DNA of 7,262 nucleotides from an uncultured Methylophaga sp. (GTDB lineage Bacteria > Pseudomonadota > Gammaproteobacteria > Nitrosococcales > Methylophagaceae). The stretch is taken from positions 1 through 7,262 of the forward strand of contig CANRLD010000089.1 of NCBI GenBank assembly GCA_947631375.1. Reading direction: 5' to 3'. Numbering within the stretch: position 1 is the first letter of the stretch; the number at the start of each line of letters is the position of its first letter. Under the pieces are notes generated by a model. The model worked only from the letters and a program-made list of their open reading frames with translations, did no database searches and was not told where the DNA came from. This document shows positions 1 through 6,269 of the stretch, piece by piece. The position numbers were made by a program, and so were the translations under genes.

Positions 1-905
1 AGGGGGCGGATTGTTACGTTACCTTAGAACCTTGTAGTCATTTTGGTCGAACACCACCTTGCGCTGACGCGCTGATTCGAGCCGGAATCAAGCGATTGTT
101 TGTCGCAATGCGTGATCCTAATCCTGTTGTTTCAGGCGCAGGCATTTATCGTATTGAGCAAGCGGGTATTGAGGTTCACCATGGACTGCTTGGCGAGCAG
201 GCAGAACAGCTAAACCCGGGCTTTATCGGACGTATGCGTATGGGAAGGCCCTTTGTCCGCAGTAAAATAGCCATGAGTCTTGATGGTCGAACAGCAATGG
301 CATCGGGTGAAAGCAAATGGATCACTGGGCCGGAAGCACGTATGGATGTGCAAAAGCTCAGAGCACGTAGCTCGGCCATTCTGACCGGAGTGGGGACAGT
401 TCTGGCGGATGATCCTTTATTGAATGTCCGTCATGTCGAGAGTTGGTATCCGCAGGACGCCAGTATTCGGCAACCATTAAAAGTAATTGTTGACAGTGGG
501 CTGCGAATGCCCACCACGGCGCAGCTGCTGAATGATGAAAAAGTACTGTTGTTCACTGCCTGTGATCGGGTCATGCGCGATGATATAGAAACGATAGTGC
601 TGCCATCCCCCGATAATCAGGTTGACTTGAGTGGAATGTTGGCGGTACTGGCTCAACGAGAAGTTAATGAGGTCATGGTCGAAGCCGGAGCGGTATTGAA
701 CGGTGCATTACTGCGATCACAGTTGATTGATGAAGTTATTTTTTATGTTGCACCTAAACTGATGGGCGATGCAGCCAGAGCTGTTTTTCAGCTGCCGGGT
801 ATGGATCGTATGGCGCAGAACATTCAATTGCATATTACGGATATTCGAGCGGTTGGTCGTGATTGGCGGATCACCGCCAAACCAGAATATAACGAGGCTT
901 TTTGA
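1..905 (+). CDS. ribD: Bifunctional riboflavin deaminase/reductase RibD, 5' end outside the window
   Basis: RibD carries out two successive steps of riboflavin synthesis in the cytosol: deamination of the pyrimidinone formed from GTP, then NADPH-dependent reduction of the ribosyl side chain. The reading frame is open from base 3, well upstream of the first ATG at 96. The residues before that ATG are the end of the deaminase domain, including the zinc-site signature YVTLEPCSHFGRTPPC with both cysteine ligands (about bases 15-62). The gene is therefore cut by the window edge and 96 is not its start. The histidine ligand of the deaminase (the HAE motif) would lie to the left. The reductase domain follows, with KIAMSLDGRTAMASGESKWI (about 253-312), VLADDP (about 402-419), a glycine-rich EAGAVLNGALL (about 678-710) and VAPKLMGDAAR. 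The stop is TGA at 903-905, 3 bases before ribE. Identification is secure from motif content and from the ribE/ribB neighbours. Confidence 0.96.
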   Translation, partial: GADCYVTLEPCSHFGRTPPCADALIRAGIKRLFVAMRDPNPVVSGAGIYRIEQAGIEVHHGLLGEQAEQLNPGFIGRMRMGRPFVRSKIAMSLDGRTAMASGESKWITGPEARMDVQKLRARSSAILTGVGTVLADDPLLNVRHVESWYPQDASIRQPLKVIVDSGLRMPTTAQLLNDEKVLLFTACDRVMRDDIETIVLPSPDNQVDLSGMLAVLAQREVNEVMVEAGAVLNGALLRSQLIDEVIFYVAPKLMGDAARAVFQLPGMDRMAQNIQLHITDIRAVGRDWRITAKPEYNEAF

Positions 906-908
906 TTT

Positions 909-1550
909 ATGTTTACAGGTATTATTACCGCGGTTGGTCAAATCACTTTGCTGGCACCACATGCGGGCGATATACGGTTACACATCCACCCGGCCGGGCT
1001 GGATCTGGCCGATGTCAAACTGGGTGACAGTATCGCTGTGAATGGTGTTTGCCTGACGGTCGTGGATATGAATGCCGACAATCTGCAGTTTGATGTGTCT
1101 CTGGAAACAATACAACGCACCAGCCTAGGACAATTAACAACTGGCAGCGATGTCAATCTGGAAAAAGCATTGGCTGTCGGTGACCGGCTGGGAGGACACT
1201 TTGTCAGTGGTCATGTCGATGGGCTGGGTGAAGTCATTAGTAAAACGGCAGCCGCACGTTCTTGGCAGTATAAAATAAAGGTGCCTGCAGCACTGGAACG
1301 TTATATCGCTGAGAAAGGTTCGATCACGATTGATGGGGTGAGCCTGACGGTTAACGGGGTATTTTCGGGAGGTTTTGGGATAAACATTATTCCACATACT
1401 TTGCAGGAAACCATTATCAAGCATTATCAGGTTGGCACCAAAGTTAACCTTGAGGTGGACCTGATCGCGCGTTACCTGGAACGCTTGTTGCCCCGAACCA
1501 CGAGCAATATCACCGAAGATTTTCTCAGCCAACATGGTTATATCCGCTAA
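909..1550 (+). CDS. ribE: Riboflavin synthase alpha chain (RibE, called RibC in E. coli)
   Basis: This enzyme performs the last step of riboflavin synthesis, the dismutation of two 6,7-dimethyl-8-ribityllumazine molecules into riboflavin and the pyrimidinedione. The 213-residue length is normal for the family. The protein has two tandem lumazine-binding barrels. The first starts MFTGIITAVG and carries NGVCLTV (residues 45-51). The second starts near GHFVSGHVDG (96-105) and carries the matching IDGVSLTV (141-148) and HTLQET (163-168). The internal similarity NGVCLTV/DGVSLTV is the expected sign of the duplicated fold. Phe2, Cys48 and His102 fall at positions equivalent to conserved active-site residues of the E. 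coli enzyme. The ATG at 909 gives the invariant MFTGI start, and an ACGAGG stretch (892-897) at the end of ribD may serve as a distant ribosome site. The stop TAA shares its last A with the ribB start (TAATG), so translation is probably coupled. Confidence 0.97.
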   Translation: MFTGIITAVGQITLLAPHAGDIRLHIHPAGLDLADVKLGDSIAVNGVCLTVVDMNADNLQFDVSLETIQRTSLGQLTTGSDVNLEKALAVGDRLGGHFVSGHVDGLGEVISKTAAARSWQYKIKVPAALERYIAEKGSITIDGVSLTVNGVFSGGFGINIIPHTLQETIIKHYQVGTKVNLEVDLIARYLERLLPRTTSNITEDFLSQHGYIR

Positions 1551-2656
1551 TGCAACTTAACAGCACTCAAGAGATTATTGACGATCTCAAGCAAGGTAAA
1601 ATGGTCATCATCATGGATGATGAAGATCGGGAAAATGAAGGCGATCTGATTATGTGTGCTGACAAAATCAGCGCCGAAGCGGTGAACTTTATGGCAAAGT
1701 TTGGTCGAGGTTTGATTTGCCTGACCTTAACCGAAGAACGTTGCCGACAATTGCGTTTACCACTGATGGTTGCGGATAATCAAACGCCATATGCCACCAA
1801 TTTTACTGTTTCGATTGAAGCAGCTGAAGGCGTGACAACGGGAATTTCTGCTGCCGATCGTGCCTTGACCATTCAAAAAGCAGTCGCAGTGGATGCCAAG
1901 CCCGAGGATTTGATTCAACCGGGACATATTTTCCCATTAAAAGCGCAACCGGGAGGGGTGCTGACACGAGCTGGTCATACTGAAGCCGGCTGTGATCTGG
2001 CGCAATTAGCCGGCTGCAGTCCTGCCGCTGTGATTGTGGAAATACTCAATGACGATGGCAGTATGGCCCGTCGACCAGATCTGGAACGTTTTGCCGAGAC
2101 CCATCAATTAAAAATCGGCACCATCGCCGATCTCATCAGCTACCGCCTGCAAAATGAAATGACAATAAAGGCATTGTCATCGTGTCAGTTCCCTACAGAA
2201 TATGGTGATTTTACCTTGCACAGTTATCAGGATGCTGTGAGTGGCCAGACGCACCTTGCTTTGGTTTACGGTGAAATTGTTGCAGAGCAGGAAACACTGG
2301 TACGCGTGCACATGGCTGATCCGTTAGGTGATTTGTTTGCCTCCAGGCGTGAGCCGCTACACTGGCCTTTAGCGACGGTCATGCAACGTATTCAGCAGGC
2401 CGGTAAAGGTGTTTTGGTGGTGCTGCGTCAGCCCGGACAAAATGAACAACTGGCAGCAAAAATTGCCCGTTATCAGCAGCAGGATGACGATATCGCCCCG
2501 GCCATCAAACCAAGCTGGGATGTGAGAACGTTTGGTGTCGGCGCGCAGATCCTCGCCGAGCTTGGGGTGCGAAAAATGCGTGTTATCGGTACGCCAACCA
2601 GGCTAACGGGTGTTTCTGGCTTTGGGCTGGAGTTAACGGGTTATTTGGAAGATTGA
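1550..2656 (+). CDS. ribB: 3,4-dihydroxy-2-butanone 4-phosphate synthase with a degenerate GTP cyclohydrolase II-like domain (RibBX type)
   Basis: The N-terminal half (residues about 5-200) is a complete DHBP synthase, which makes the four-carbon unit of the riboflavin xylene ring from ribulose 5-phosphate. It has DDEDRENEGDL (23-33) with the substrate/metal-binding Arg27, Glu28 and Asp32, the GHTEAG loop (142-147) and Glu164. The C-terminal half (about 205-368) keeps the outline of GTP cyclohydrolase II, including LVRVH (250-254), GDLF (260-263) and FGVGAQILAELGVRKMR near the end. The zinc ligands are gone: where the family has HSEC...GD...RCDC this protein has HMAD...GD...RREPL. Such hybrids are known in proteobacteria as RibBX and do not have cyclohydrolase II activity. 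A separate ribA elsewhere in the genome is therefore inferred. The 368-residue length is typical of the two-domain proteins. The start overlaps the ribE stop by one base. There is no FMN riboswitch directly before this gene. Many annotation pipelines would call it ribBA, which would overstate its function. Confidence 0.94.
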   Translation: MQLNSTQEIIDDLKQGKMVIIMDDEDRENEGDLIMCADKISAEAVNFMAKFGRGLICLTLTEERCRQLRLPLMVADNQTPYATNFTVSIEAAEGVTTGISAADRALTIQKAVAVDAKPEDLIQPGHIFPLKAQPGGVLTRAGHTEAGCDLAQLAGCSPAAVIVEILNDDGSMARRPDLERFAETHQLKIGTIADLISYRLQNEMTIKALSSCQFPTEYGDFTLHSYQDAVSGQTHLALVYGEIVAEQETLVRVHMADPLGDLFASRREPLHWPLATVMQRIQQAGKGVLVVLRQPGQNEQLAAKIARYQQQDDDIAPAIKPSWDVRTFGVGAQILAELGVRKMRVIGTPTRLTGVSGFGLELTGYLED

Positions 2657-2664
2657 GTCGATAA

Positions 2665-3797
2665 GTGAGCCGCCGAATATACATTGTTGCTGGTGAGGCC
2701 TCAGGGGAAGCGCATGCTGCCCGATTAATTTCAGCGTTAAAACAGCAGCAGCCATCTCTTTGCATTACTGGTATTGGCGGTGAAAAAATGCGCGCTGCCG
2801 GTGCTGAAATCAGTATTGACTTTGCCGAGCTGGCCGTCATGGGGTTGGTTGAGGTGGTTAAACGCTATCCGAAAATCAAGCGTATTTTTAACCAGGTCGT
2901 CGCAGAGTTGCGCCGCCAGCCACCGGATCTATTAATTCTCGTCGATTATCCCGGCTTTAATCTCAAACTGGCGAAGCAGGCTAAAAAGCTTGACATCAAA
3001 GTGCTTTACTATATTAGTCCGAAGATCTGGGCGTGGCGCGCCGGACGGATTGAGCAAATCAAGCGTGATGTAGATCATATGGCGGTGTTATTCCCGTTTG
3101 AACAACAACTGTATGAAAAAGCGGGCGTGGCGGCGACCTGTGTAGGGCATCCGCTGGTGGATGCGGTGCAATCGCCGCTGAGCAAACAGACCGCCAAAGA
3201 AAAGTTTTCCTTAGACAAGGAAACGCGGGTAATTGGCTTGTTTCCGGGCAGTCGTCGTAGCGAGATTTCAGCGCTTTTGCCAGTCATGTTAGAAGCTGCC
3301 GAGCGAATCAGCCAGCACCACTTTCCCGTCAATATCGTCATACCGCAGGCACCTGGTATTGATAAAGCCTATCTGCAGCAATATCTAACAGACTCACCGT
3401 TACCGATACAGATTATTAAGGATGACTTTTACGATGTGATTAAAGCTTGTGACGCTATTGTCGCTGCATCAGGAACCGTCACGCTCGAAGTTGCTTTGTT
3501 AGGCGTGCCGCATTTTATTGTGTATCGGGTATCGCCGTGGAGTTATCGCATTCTGAAACGTCTGGTGAAAATTCCTTATGTTGGATTATGTAACATCGTC
3601 ACCCAACAACCTGTAATTACAGAGCTGTTACAAGATGAAGTTACCGCAGTACGTCTCGAACAGCAGTTGCTGGCTTTGATGACGGCCCCAATAGCCAGCA
3701 ACATGCCGATGATATTCGCTGTCAGGTACTTGAAGCACTGGGGCCGAGTGGTGGCGCAGAGAATTCGGCAAAACTGGTATTAAGTCTGTTGCGATGA
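2665..3797 (+). CDS. lpxB: Lipid-A-disaccharide synthase LpxB, apparent single-base frameshift near the 3' end
   Basis: LpxB joins UDP-2,3-diacylglucosamine and lipid X to form the disaccharide core of lipid A at the inner face of the inner membrane. The protein starts at GTG 2665: an in-frame TAA lies immediately upstream (2662-2664), and a GGAAGA stretch (2647-2652) may help ribosome binding. Family motifs are AGEASGE (9-15), AELAVMGLVEV (54-64), LVDYPGFN (92-99; Asp94 matches the essential Asp98 of E. coli), SPKIWAWR (118-125), FPFE (143-146), GHPLVDAV (161-168) and FPGSRRSEI (193-201). Read literally, the frame ends at TAA 3781-3783 (372 residues), and its last 34 or so residues do not look like LpxB. 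In the neighbouring frame, from base 3678, the DNA encodes DDGPNSQQHADDIR and ends SLLR with TGA at 3795-3797. Adding one base near 3678 gives a 377-residue protein of normal length whose stop overlaps the rnhB ATG by 4 bases. The coordinates given are for this repaired gene. Confidence 0.93.
3672..3684 (+). other. Frameshift site in lpxB (one base apparently missing)
   Basis: The upstream LpxB frame reads codons starting at 3673 (GCT) and 3676 (TTG). The LpxB-like C-terminal frame reads GAT at 3678 and GAC at 3681. The shift is -1, as if GCTTTGGATGAC had lost one G of a GG pair to become GCTTTGATGAC. Restoration gives Ala-Leu-Asp-Asp-Gly-Pro. No X_XXY_YYZ slippery heptamer is present, so programmed frameshifting is unlikely. 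Confidence 0.8.
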
Positions 3798-4372
3798 CAA
3801 AGATTGCCTTGATCGCCGGGATTGACGAGGTGGGCCGTGGTCCTTTGGCCGGACCTGTGGTGACTGCGGCGGTCATACTTGATCCGGGCAAGCAGATAGT
3901 CGGGCTGGCCGATTCCAAGAAACTCAGTGAAAAACGTCGCGAACAGCTGGCTATGCTAATCAAGCAACATGCTTATGCTTGGGCGTTAGGGCGTGCTGAA
4001 GTTGACGAAATTGATCAATTAAATATTCTGCAAGCCAGTTTGCTGGCAATGCAGCGCGCAGTTGCTGCTTTATCCGTTACACCAACACATGCCTTGGTCG
4101 ATGGAAATCATGCGCCGCTACTACCGTGCCCGGTCAGTACCATTATTAAAGGTGATGCGACAGAACCGGCAATTGCCGCCGCGTCTATTTTGGCAAAAGT
4201 TGCCAGGGATCAGGAAATGGTGGCACTGGAGCAGCTTTATCCGGGCTACGGTCTGGCGAAACATAAGGGGTATCCAACTGCCCAGCACCAGCAGGCTTTG
4301 CTGGAGTTGGGGCCTTCACCCGTTCATCGGCATTCATTTGCTCCGGTGCGTAGAGCACTAGGCATAAAATAA
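3794..4372 (+). CDS. rnhB: Ribonuclease HII
   Basis: RNase HII cuts the RNA strand of RNA-DNA hybrids and single ribonucleotides embedded in DNA. The 192-residue length is close to E. coli RnhB (198). The acidic active site is intact: Asp11 and Glu12 in GIDEVGRGPLAG (9-20), Asp103 in VDGN (102-105) and Asp121 in KGDATEP. The GRG motif that contacts the ribonucleotide 2'-OH is at 14-16, DSKKLSEKRR at 40-49 and the conserved tyrosine sits in HKGYPTAQH. The tail PVHRHSFAPVRRALGIK is the usual RnhB ending. The start ATG at 3794 overlaps the TGA of frameshift-corrected lpxB (ATGA) and has no clear Shine-Dalgarno sequence of its own, which fits translational coupling to lpxB. lpxB-rnhB is a conserved pair in many proteobacteria. 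There dnaE commonly follows; here pcnB does. Confidence 0.97.
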   Translation: MTKIALIAGIDEVGRGPLAGPVVTAAVILDPGKQIVGLADSKKLSEKRREQLAMLIKQHAYAWALGRAEVDEIDQLNILQASLLAMQRAVAALSVTPTHALVDGNHAPLLPCPVSTIIKGDATEPAIAAASILAKVARDQEMVALEQLYPGYGLAKHKGYPTAQHQQALLELGPSPVHRHSFAPVRRALGIK

Positions 4373-4418
4373 TGCTTTTCCCGGTTATCGCTTCCAAGCG
4401 TGGTATTATTCGCTTCTT
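4373..4418 (+). promoter_or_regulatory. Short intergenic gap with a weak promoter candidate for pcnB
   Basis: This 46-base gap is the only non-overlapping interval longer than 10 bases between genes in the window. TGGTATTAT at 4401-4409 resembles an extended -10 element (TGnTATAAT with one mismatch), but no good -35 lies 16-18 bases upstream. Transcription from it would begin only a few bases before the pcnB ATG at 4419, giving an almost leaderless message. An inverted repeat CGCTTCCAAGCG (4389-4400) lies just upstream. It is not followed by a T run, so it does not look like a terminator. No Shine-Dalgarno sequence is visible ahead of 4419. Confidence 0.22.
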
Positions 4419-5781
4419 ATGCTTTCAATAAACTCACTCATTAGCTCAATTAAACGGATCAAGGCTGGTAAAAAAAGCCGTTCAGCTGGTAGCGGTAGCC
4501 CCCCGACGATCGTGCCACGCAATCAGCACAACATTTCTCGCCAGCTCATCAGTCCCAATGCCTTGAAAGTGCTTTACACCCTGAAAGACGCCGGATTTGA
4601 GGCCTACCTTGTGGGAGGCTGCGTACGCGATTTGTTGCTGGGCTATGAACCGAAAGATTTTGATATCACCACCAACGCCTTACCGGAGCAAGTCCATAAG
4701 CTGTTTCGTCGCAGTCAATTGATTGGCCGCCGTTTTAAGCTGGTTCATGTGCGCTTTGGTCGTAATGAGATTATTGAGGTTGCAACATTTCGTGCACCAC
4801 CCGAAGCAGACCTGCATGTGGGTGAGCAAGGCCGTATTATGCAGGACAATGTGTATGGCACCTTGGAGCAGGACGCCTGGCGTCGCGATTTTACGATAAA
4901 TGCCCTGTATTACAATATTCGTGATTTTTCCATCGTGGATTACACTGGGGGGATTGCAGGCGGGCTTGATCCGCTTGATCGGTGATAAGCCGGTTCGCTA
5001 TCGTGAAGACCCAGTGAGAATGCTGCGCGCCTTACGTTTTGTGGCAAAACTGGGCTTGAAGCTTGAAGCGGAAACGGAGCAGCTTATTAGCGAGCTGGCA
5101 CCATTACTTGGTGATATTCCACCTGCCAGATTATTTGATGAAACTTTAAAGCTATATTTAAGCGGTCATGCGGCCGTGACGCATCAACTGCTTTGCCATT
5201 ATCGGGTATTCGAGCACCTTTACCCGCAGACTGCTGCTTTGTTGTCCCAGCAAAAGCAGGATTATCCGCGTACCTTGTTAATGAAGGCATTAGAAAATAC
5301 TGACATACGCCTGGCAGAGGACAAACCGGTCACTCCGGCTTTTTTATTCGCTGCCTTATTGTGGGAACCGTTACAGCTACGCTGGCAGCAACTTTGCCAG
5401 GAAATGCCGGAAATTCCTGCAATGCAACGAGCAGCAGGAGAAGTGCTGGCTGAACAAACCCAGACCGTTGCTATTCCTAAGCGTTTTAGCATGGTTACCC
5501 GCGATATATGGACAATGCAGCCACGTTTGTTGCGCCGTCAGGGCAAACGGGCGCTTAGTTTGCTGCTACATCCAAAATTTCGTGCCGGCTATGACTTTTT
5601 GGCATTACGTGCGCAATCTGGCGAACCCTTGCAAGAACTGGTTGACTGGTGGACGACCTTTCAGCAAGTTCCAGCAGCGAAGCAGTCTGAAATGGTGCTG
5701 GCGCTTGGCAATACGGCCGGATCCGGAAAACGCAAGCCGCGCCGTCGCAGACGTAAACCTGTCAGCAAAGCCGTCGAATAA
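4419..5781 (+). pseudogene. pcnB: Poly(A) polymerase I PcnB, interrupted by a frameshift in the sequence as given
   Basis: PcnB adds 3' poly(A) tails to RNAs and so promotes their decay; it belongs to the class II nucleotidyltransferases. The first part (4419-4985 as read) has VPRNQHNISR (32-41), the LVGGCVRDLLLG loop (64-75), the catalytic Asp80 and Asp82 in KDFDITT, GRRFKLVHVRFG (103-114), EVATFR (120-125) and RRDFTINALYY (155-165). It then runs off frame after DYTGGI (174-179) and stops at TGA 4983-4985. The second part continues one frame over from about 4954, with LIRLIG, RYREDPVRMLRALRF, DIPPARLFDETLKLY and PAFLFAALLW, through DIWTMQPRLLRRQGKRA and HPKFRAGYDFLALR, to a basic tail rich in Arg/Lys (KRKPRRRRRK). 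It stops at TAA 5779-5781. Joined, the protein is about 453-456 residues, close to E. coli PcnB. No residues suggest a tRNA CCA-adding enzyme: the long C-terminal part and basic tail favour PcnB. The fault may be a sequence error rather than true gene loss. Confidence 0.92.
4947..4960 (+). other. Frameshift site in pcnB beside a six-G run
   Basis: The upstream frame reads TAC ACT GGG GGG ATT GCA, and the downstream frame reads TTG CAG GCG GGC TTG ATC. Homologues have GG followed by two residues, then DL, at this place. Removing one G from the run at 4947-4952 restores the frame but leaves the loop about three residues short and without the conserved Asp. Restoring about 8 bases of the form TTGCNGAT, lost between two short TTGC copies, restores both the frame and the Asp-Leu. 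The second reading fits the family better, but the homopolymer explanation is simpler. Confidence 0.75.
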
Positions 5782-6269
5782 TGCTGGTATATATCGGACT
5801 TGGCAGCAATCTTGAAAATCCGCTGCAACAGATTAAAACCGCAATAGATGACTTGCAGTCGCTAGCGGATATTCAGGTCATGTCAGTGTCGTCCCTGTAT
5901 CAAAGTGCGCCGATGGGGCCTGCAGATCAGCCGGATTACATCAACGCTGTCCTATCGCTGAAAACGACATTATCACCACATCACTTGCTGGACGCATTGC
6001 AGCAAATTGAACAGCTGCATGGACGAGTAAGAAAGCGGCATTGGGGGGAGCGAACACTGGATCTGGATATCTTGCTTTATGGTACAGAAACAGTAGACGA
6101 TGAACGGCTGAAAGTACCTCATCCAGGCATCGCTCAACGTGCTTTTGTGCTTTATCCGTTAGCTGAGATAGCGCCTGAACTCGAGATCCCCGGTCTTGGG
6201 CGTTTGCAGGATTTACTGCCGCTATGTCCGCAGGGAGACTTACAACAAGTGGATAAGGTTCATTTATGA
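5781..6269 (+). CDS. folK: 2-amino-4-hydroxy-6-hydroxymethyldihydropteridine pyrophosphokinase (HPPK)
   Basis: FolK transfers pyrophosphate from ATP to 6-hydroxymethyl-7,8-dihydropterin, the step before dihydropteroate synthase in folate synthesis. The 162-residue protein has the full set of family motifs: YIGLGSNL (4-11), LYQSAPMG (39-46), QPDYINAV (50-57), GRVRKRHWGERTLDLDILLYG (81-101) and VPHPGIAQRAFVLYPLAEIAP. Asp94 and Asp96 correspond to the two magnesium-binding aspartates of E. coli HPPK (95 and 97). Glu90 stands where a proline is more usual in WGPRTLDLD; this is minor. The start ATG at 5781 overlaps the pcnB TAA by one base (TAATG), and the stop TGA overlaps the next gene's ATG (ATGA at 6266-6269). 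The pcnB-folK-panB arrangement is common in gammaproteobacteria. Confidence 0.97.
   Translation: MLVYIGLGSNLENPLQQIKTAIDDLQSLADIQVMSVSSLYQSAPMGPADQPDYINAVLSLKTTLSPHHLLDALQQIEQLHGRVRKRHWGERTLDLDILLYGTETVDDERLKVPHPGIAQRAFVLYPLAEIAPELEIPGLGRLQDLLPLCPQGDLQQVDKVHL
6251..6258 (+). promoter_or_regulatory. Ribosome binding site for the deoxynucleoside kinase
   Basis: GGATAAGG lies inside the end of folK, 7 bases before the ATG at 6266. It is one of the better Shine-Dalgarno-like sequences in the window and supports 6266 as the start despite the 4-base overlap with folK. Confidence 0.5.

Noticed and set aside
1..95. FMN riboswitch ahead of the riboflavin genes
   Set aside because: The left edge is already inside the ribD coding frame. 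Any riboswitch or promoter would lie outside the window, and none is seen before ribE or ribB.
769..1041. 90-codon + strand frame over the ribD/ribE junction, and similar ones at 4062-4361 and 5468-5815
   Set aside because: All overlap conserved genes in another frame and show no family motifs. The 5468-5815 frame covers the end of pcnB and the start of folK.
1134..1535. 133-codon open frame on the - strand opposite ribE
   Set aside because: It lies wholly antisense to a well-conserved gene, has no recognisable domain and no promoter, and is a by-product of the coding frame.
3672..3684. Programmed -1 frameshift in lpxB
   Set aside because: No slippery heptamer is present and no such mechanism is known for lpxB. 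A single missing base explains everything.
3628..3963. 111-codon - strand frame across the lpxB/rnhB junction
   Set aside because: It is antisense to lpxB and rnhB, which have clear motifs here; its composition (Ser/Pro/Leu-rich) is typical of a shadow frame.
4389..4400. Inverted repeat as a rho-independent terminator after rnhB
   Set aside because: The stem is only 4-5 bp with a 2-4 base loop, and no T run follows.
4372..4431. 19-codon frame starting with ATG that overlaps the rnhB stop (TAATG)
   Set aside because: It fits the coupling pattern, but it encodes no recognisable peptide, has no conserved feature, and runs into pcnB out of frame. It could be a leader peptide only by speculation.
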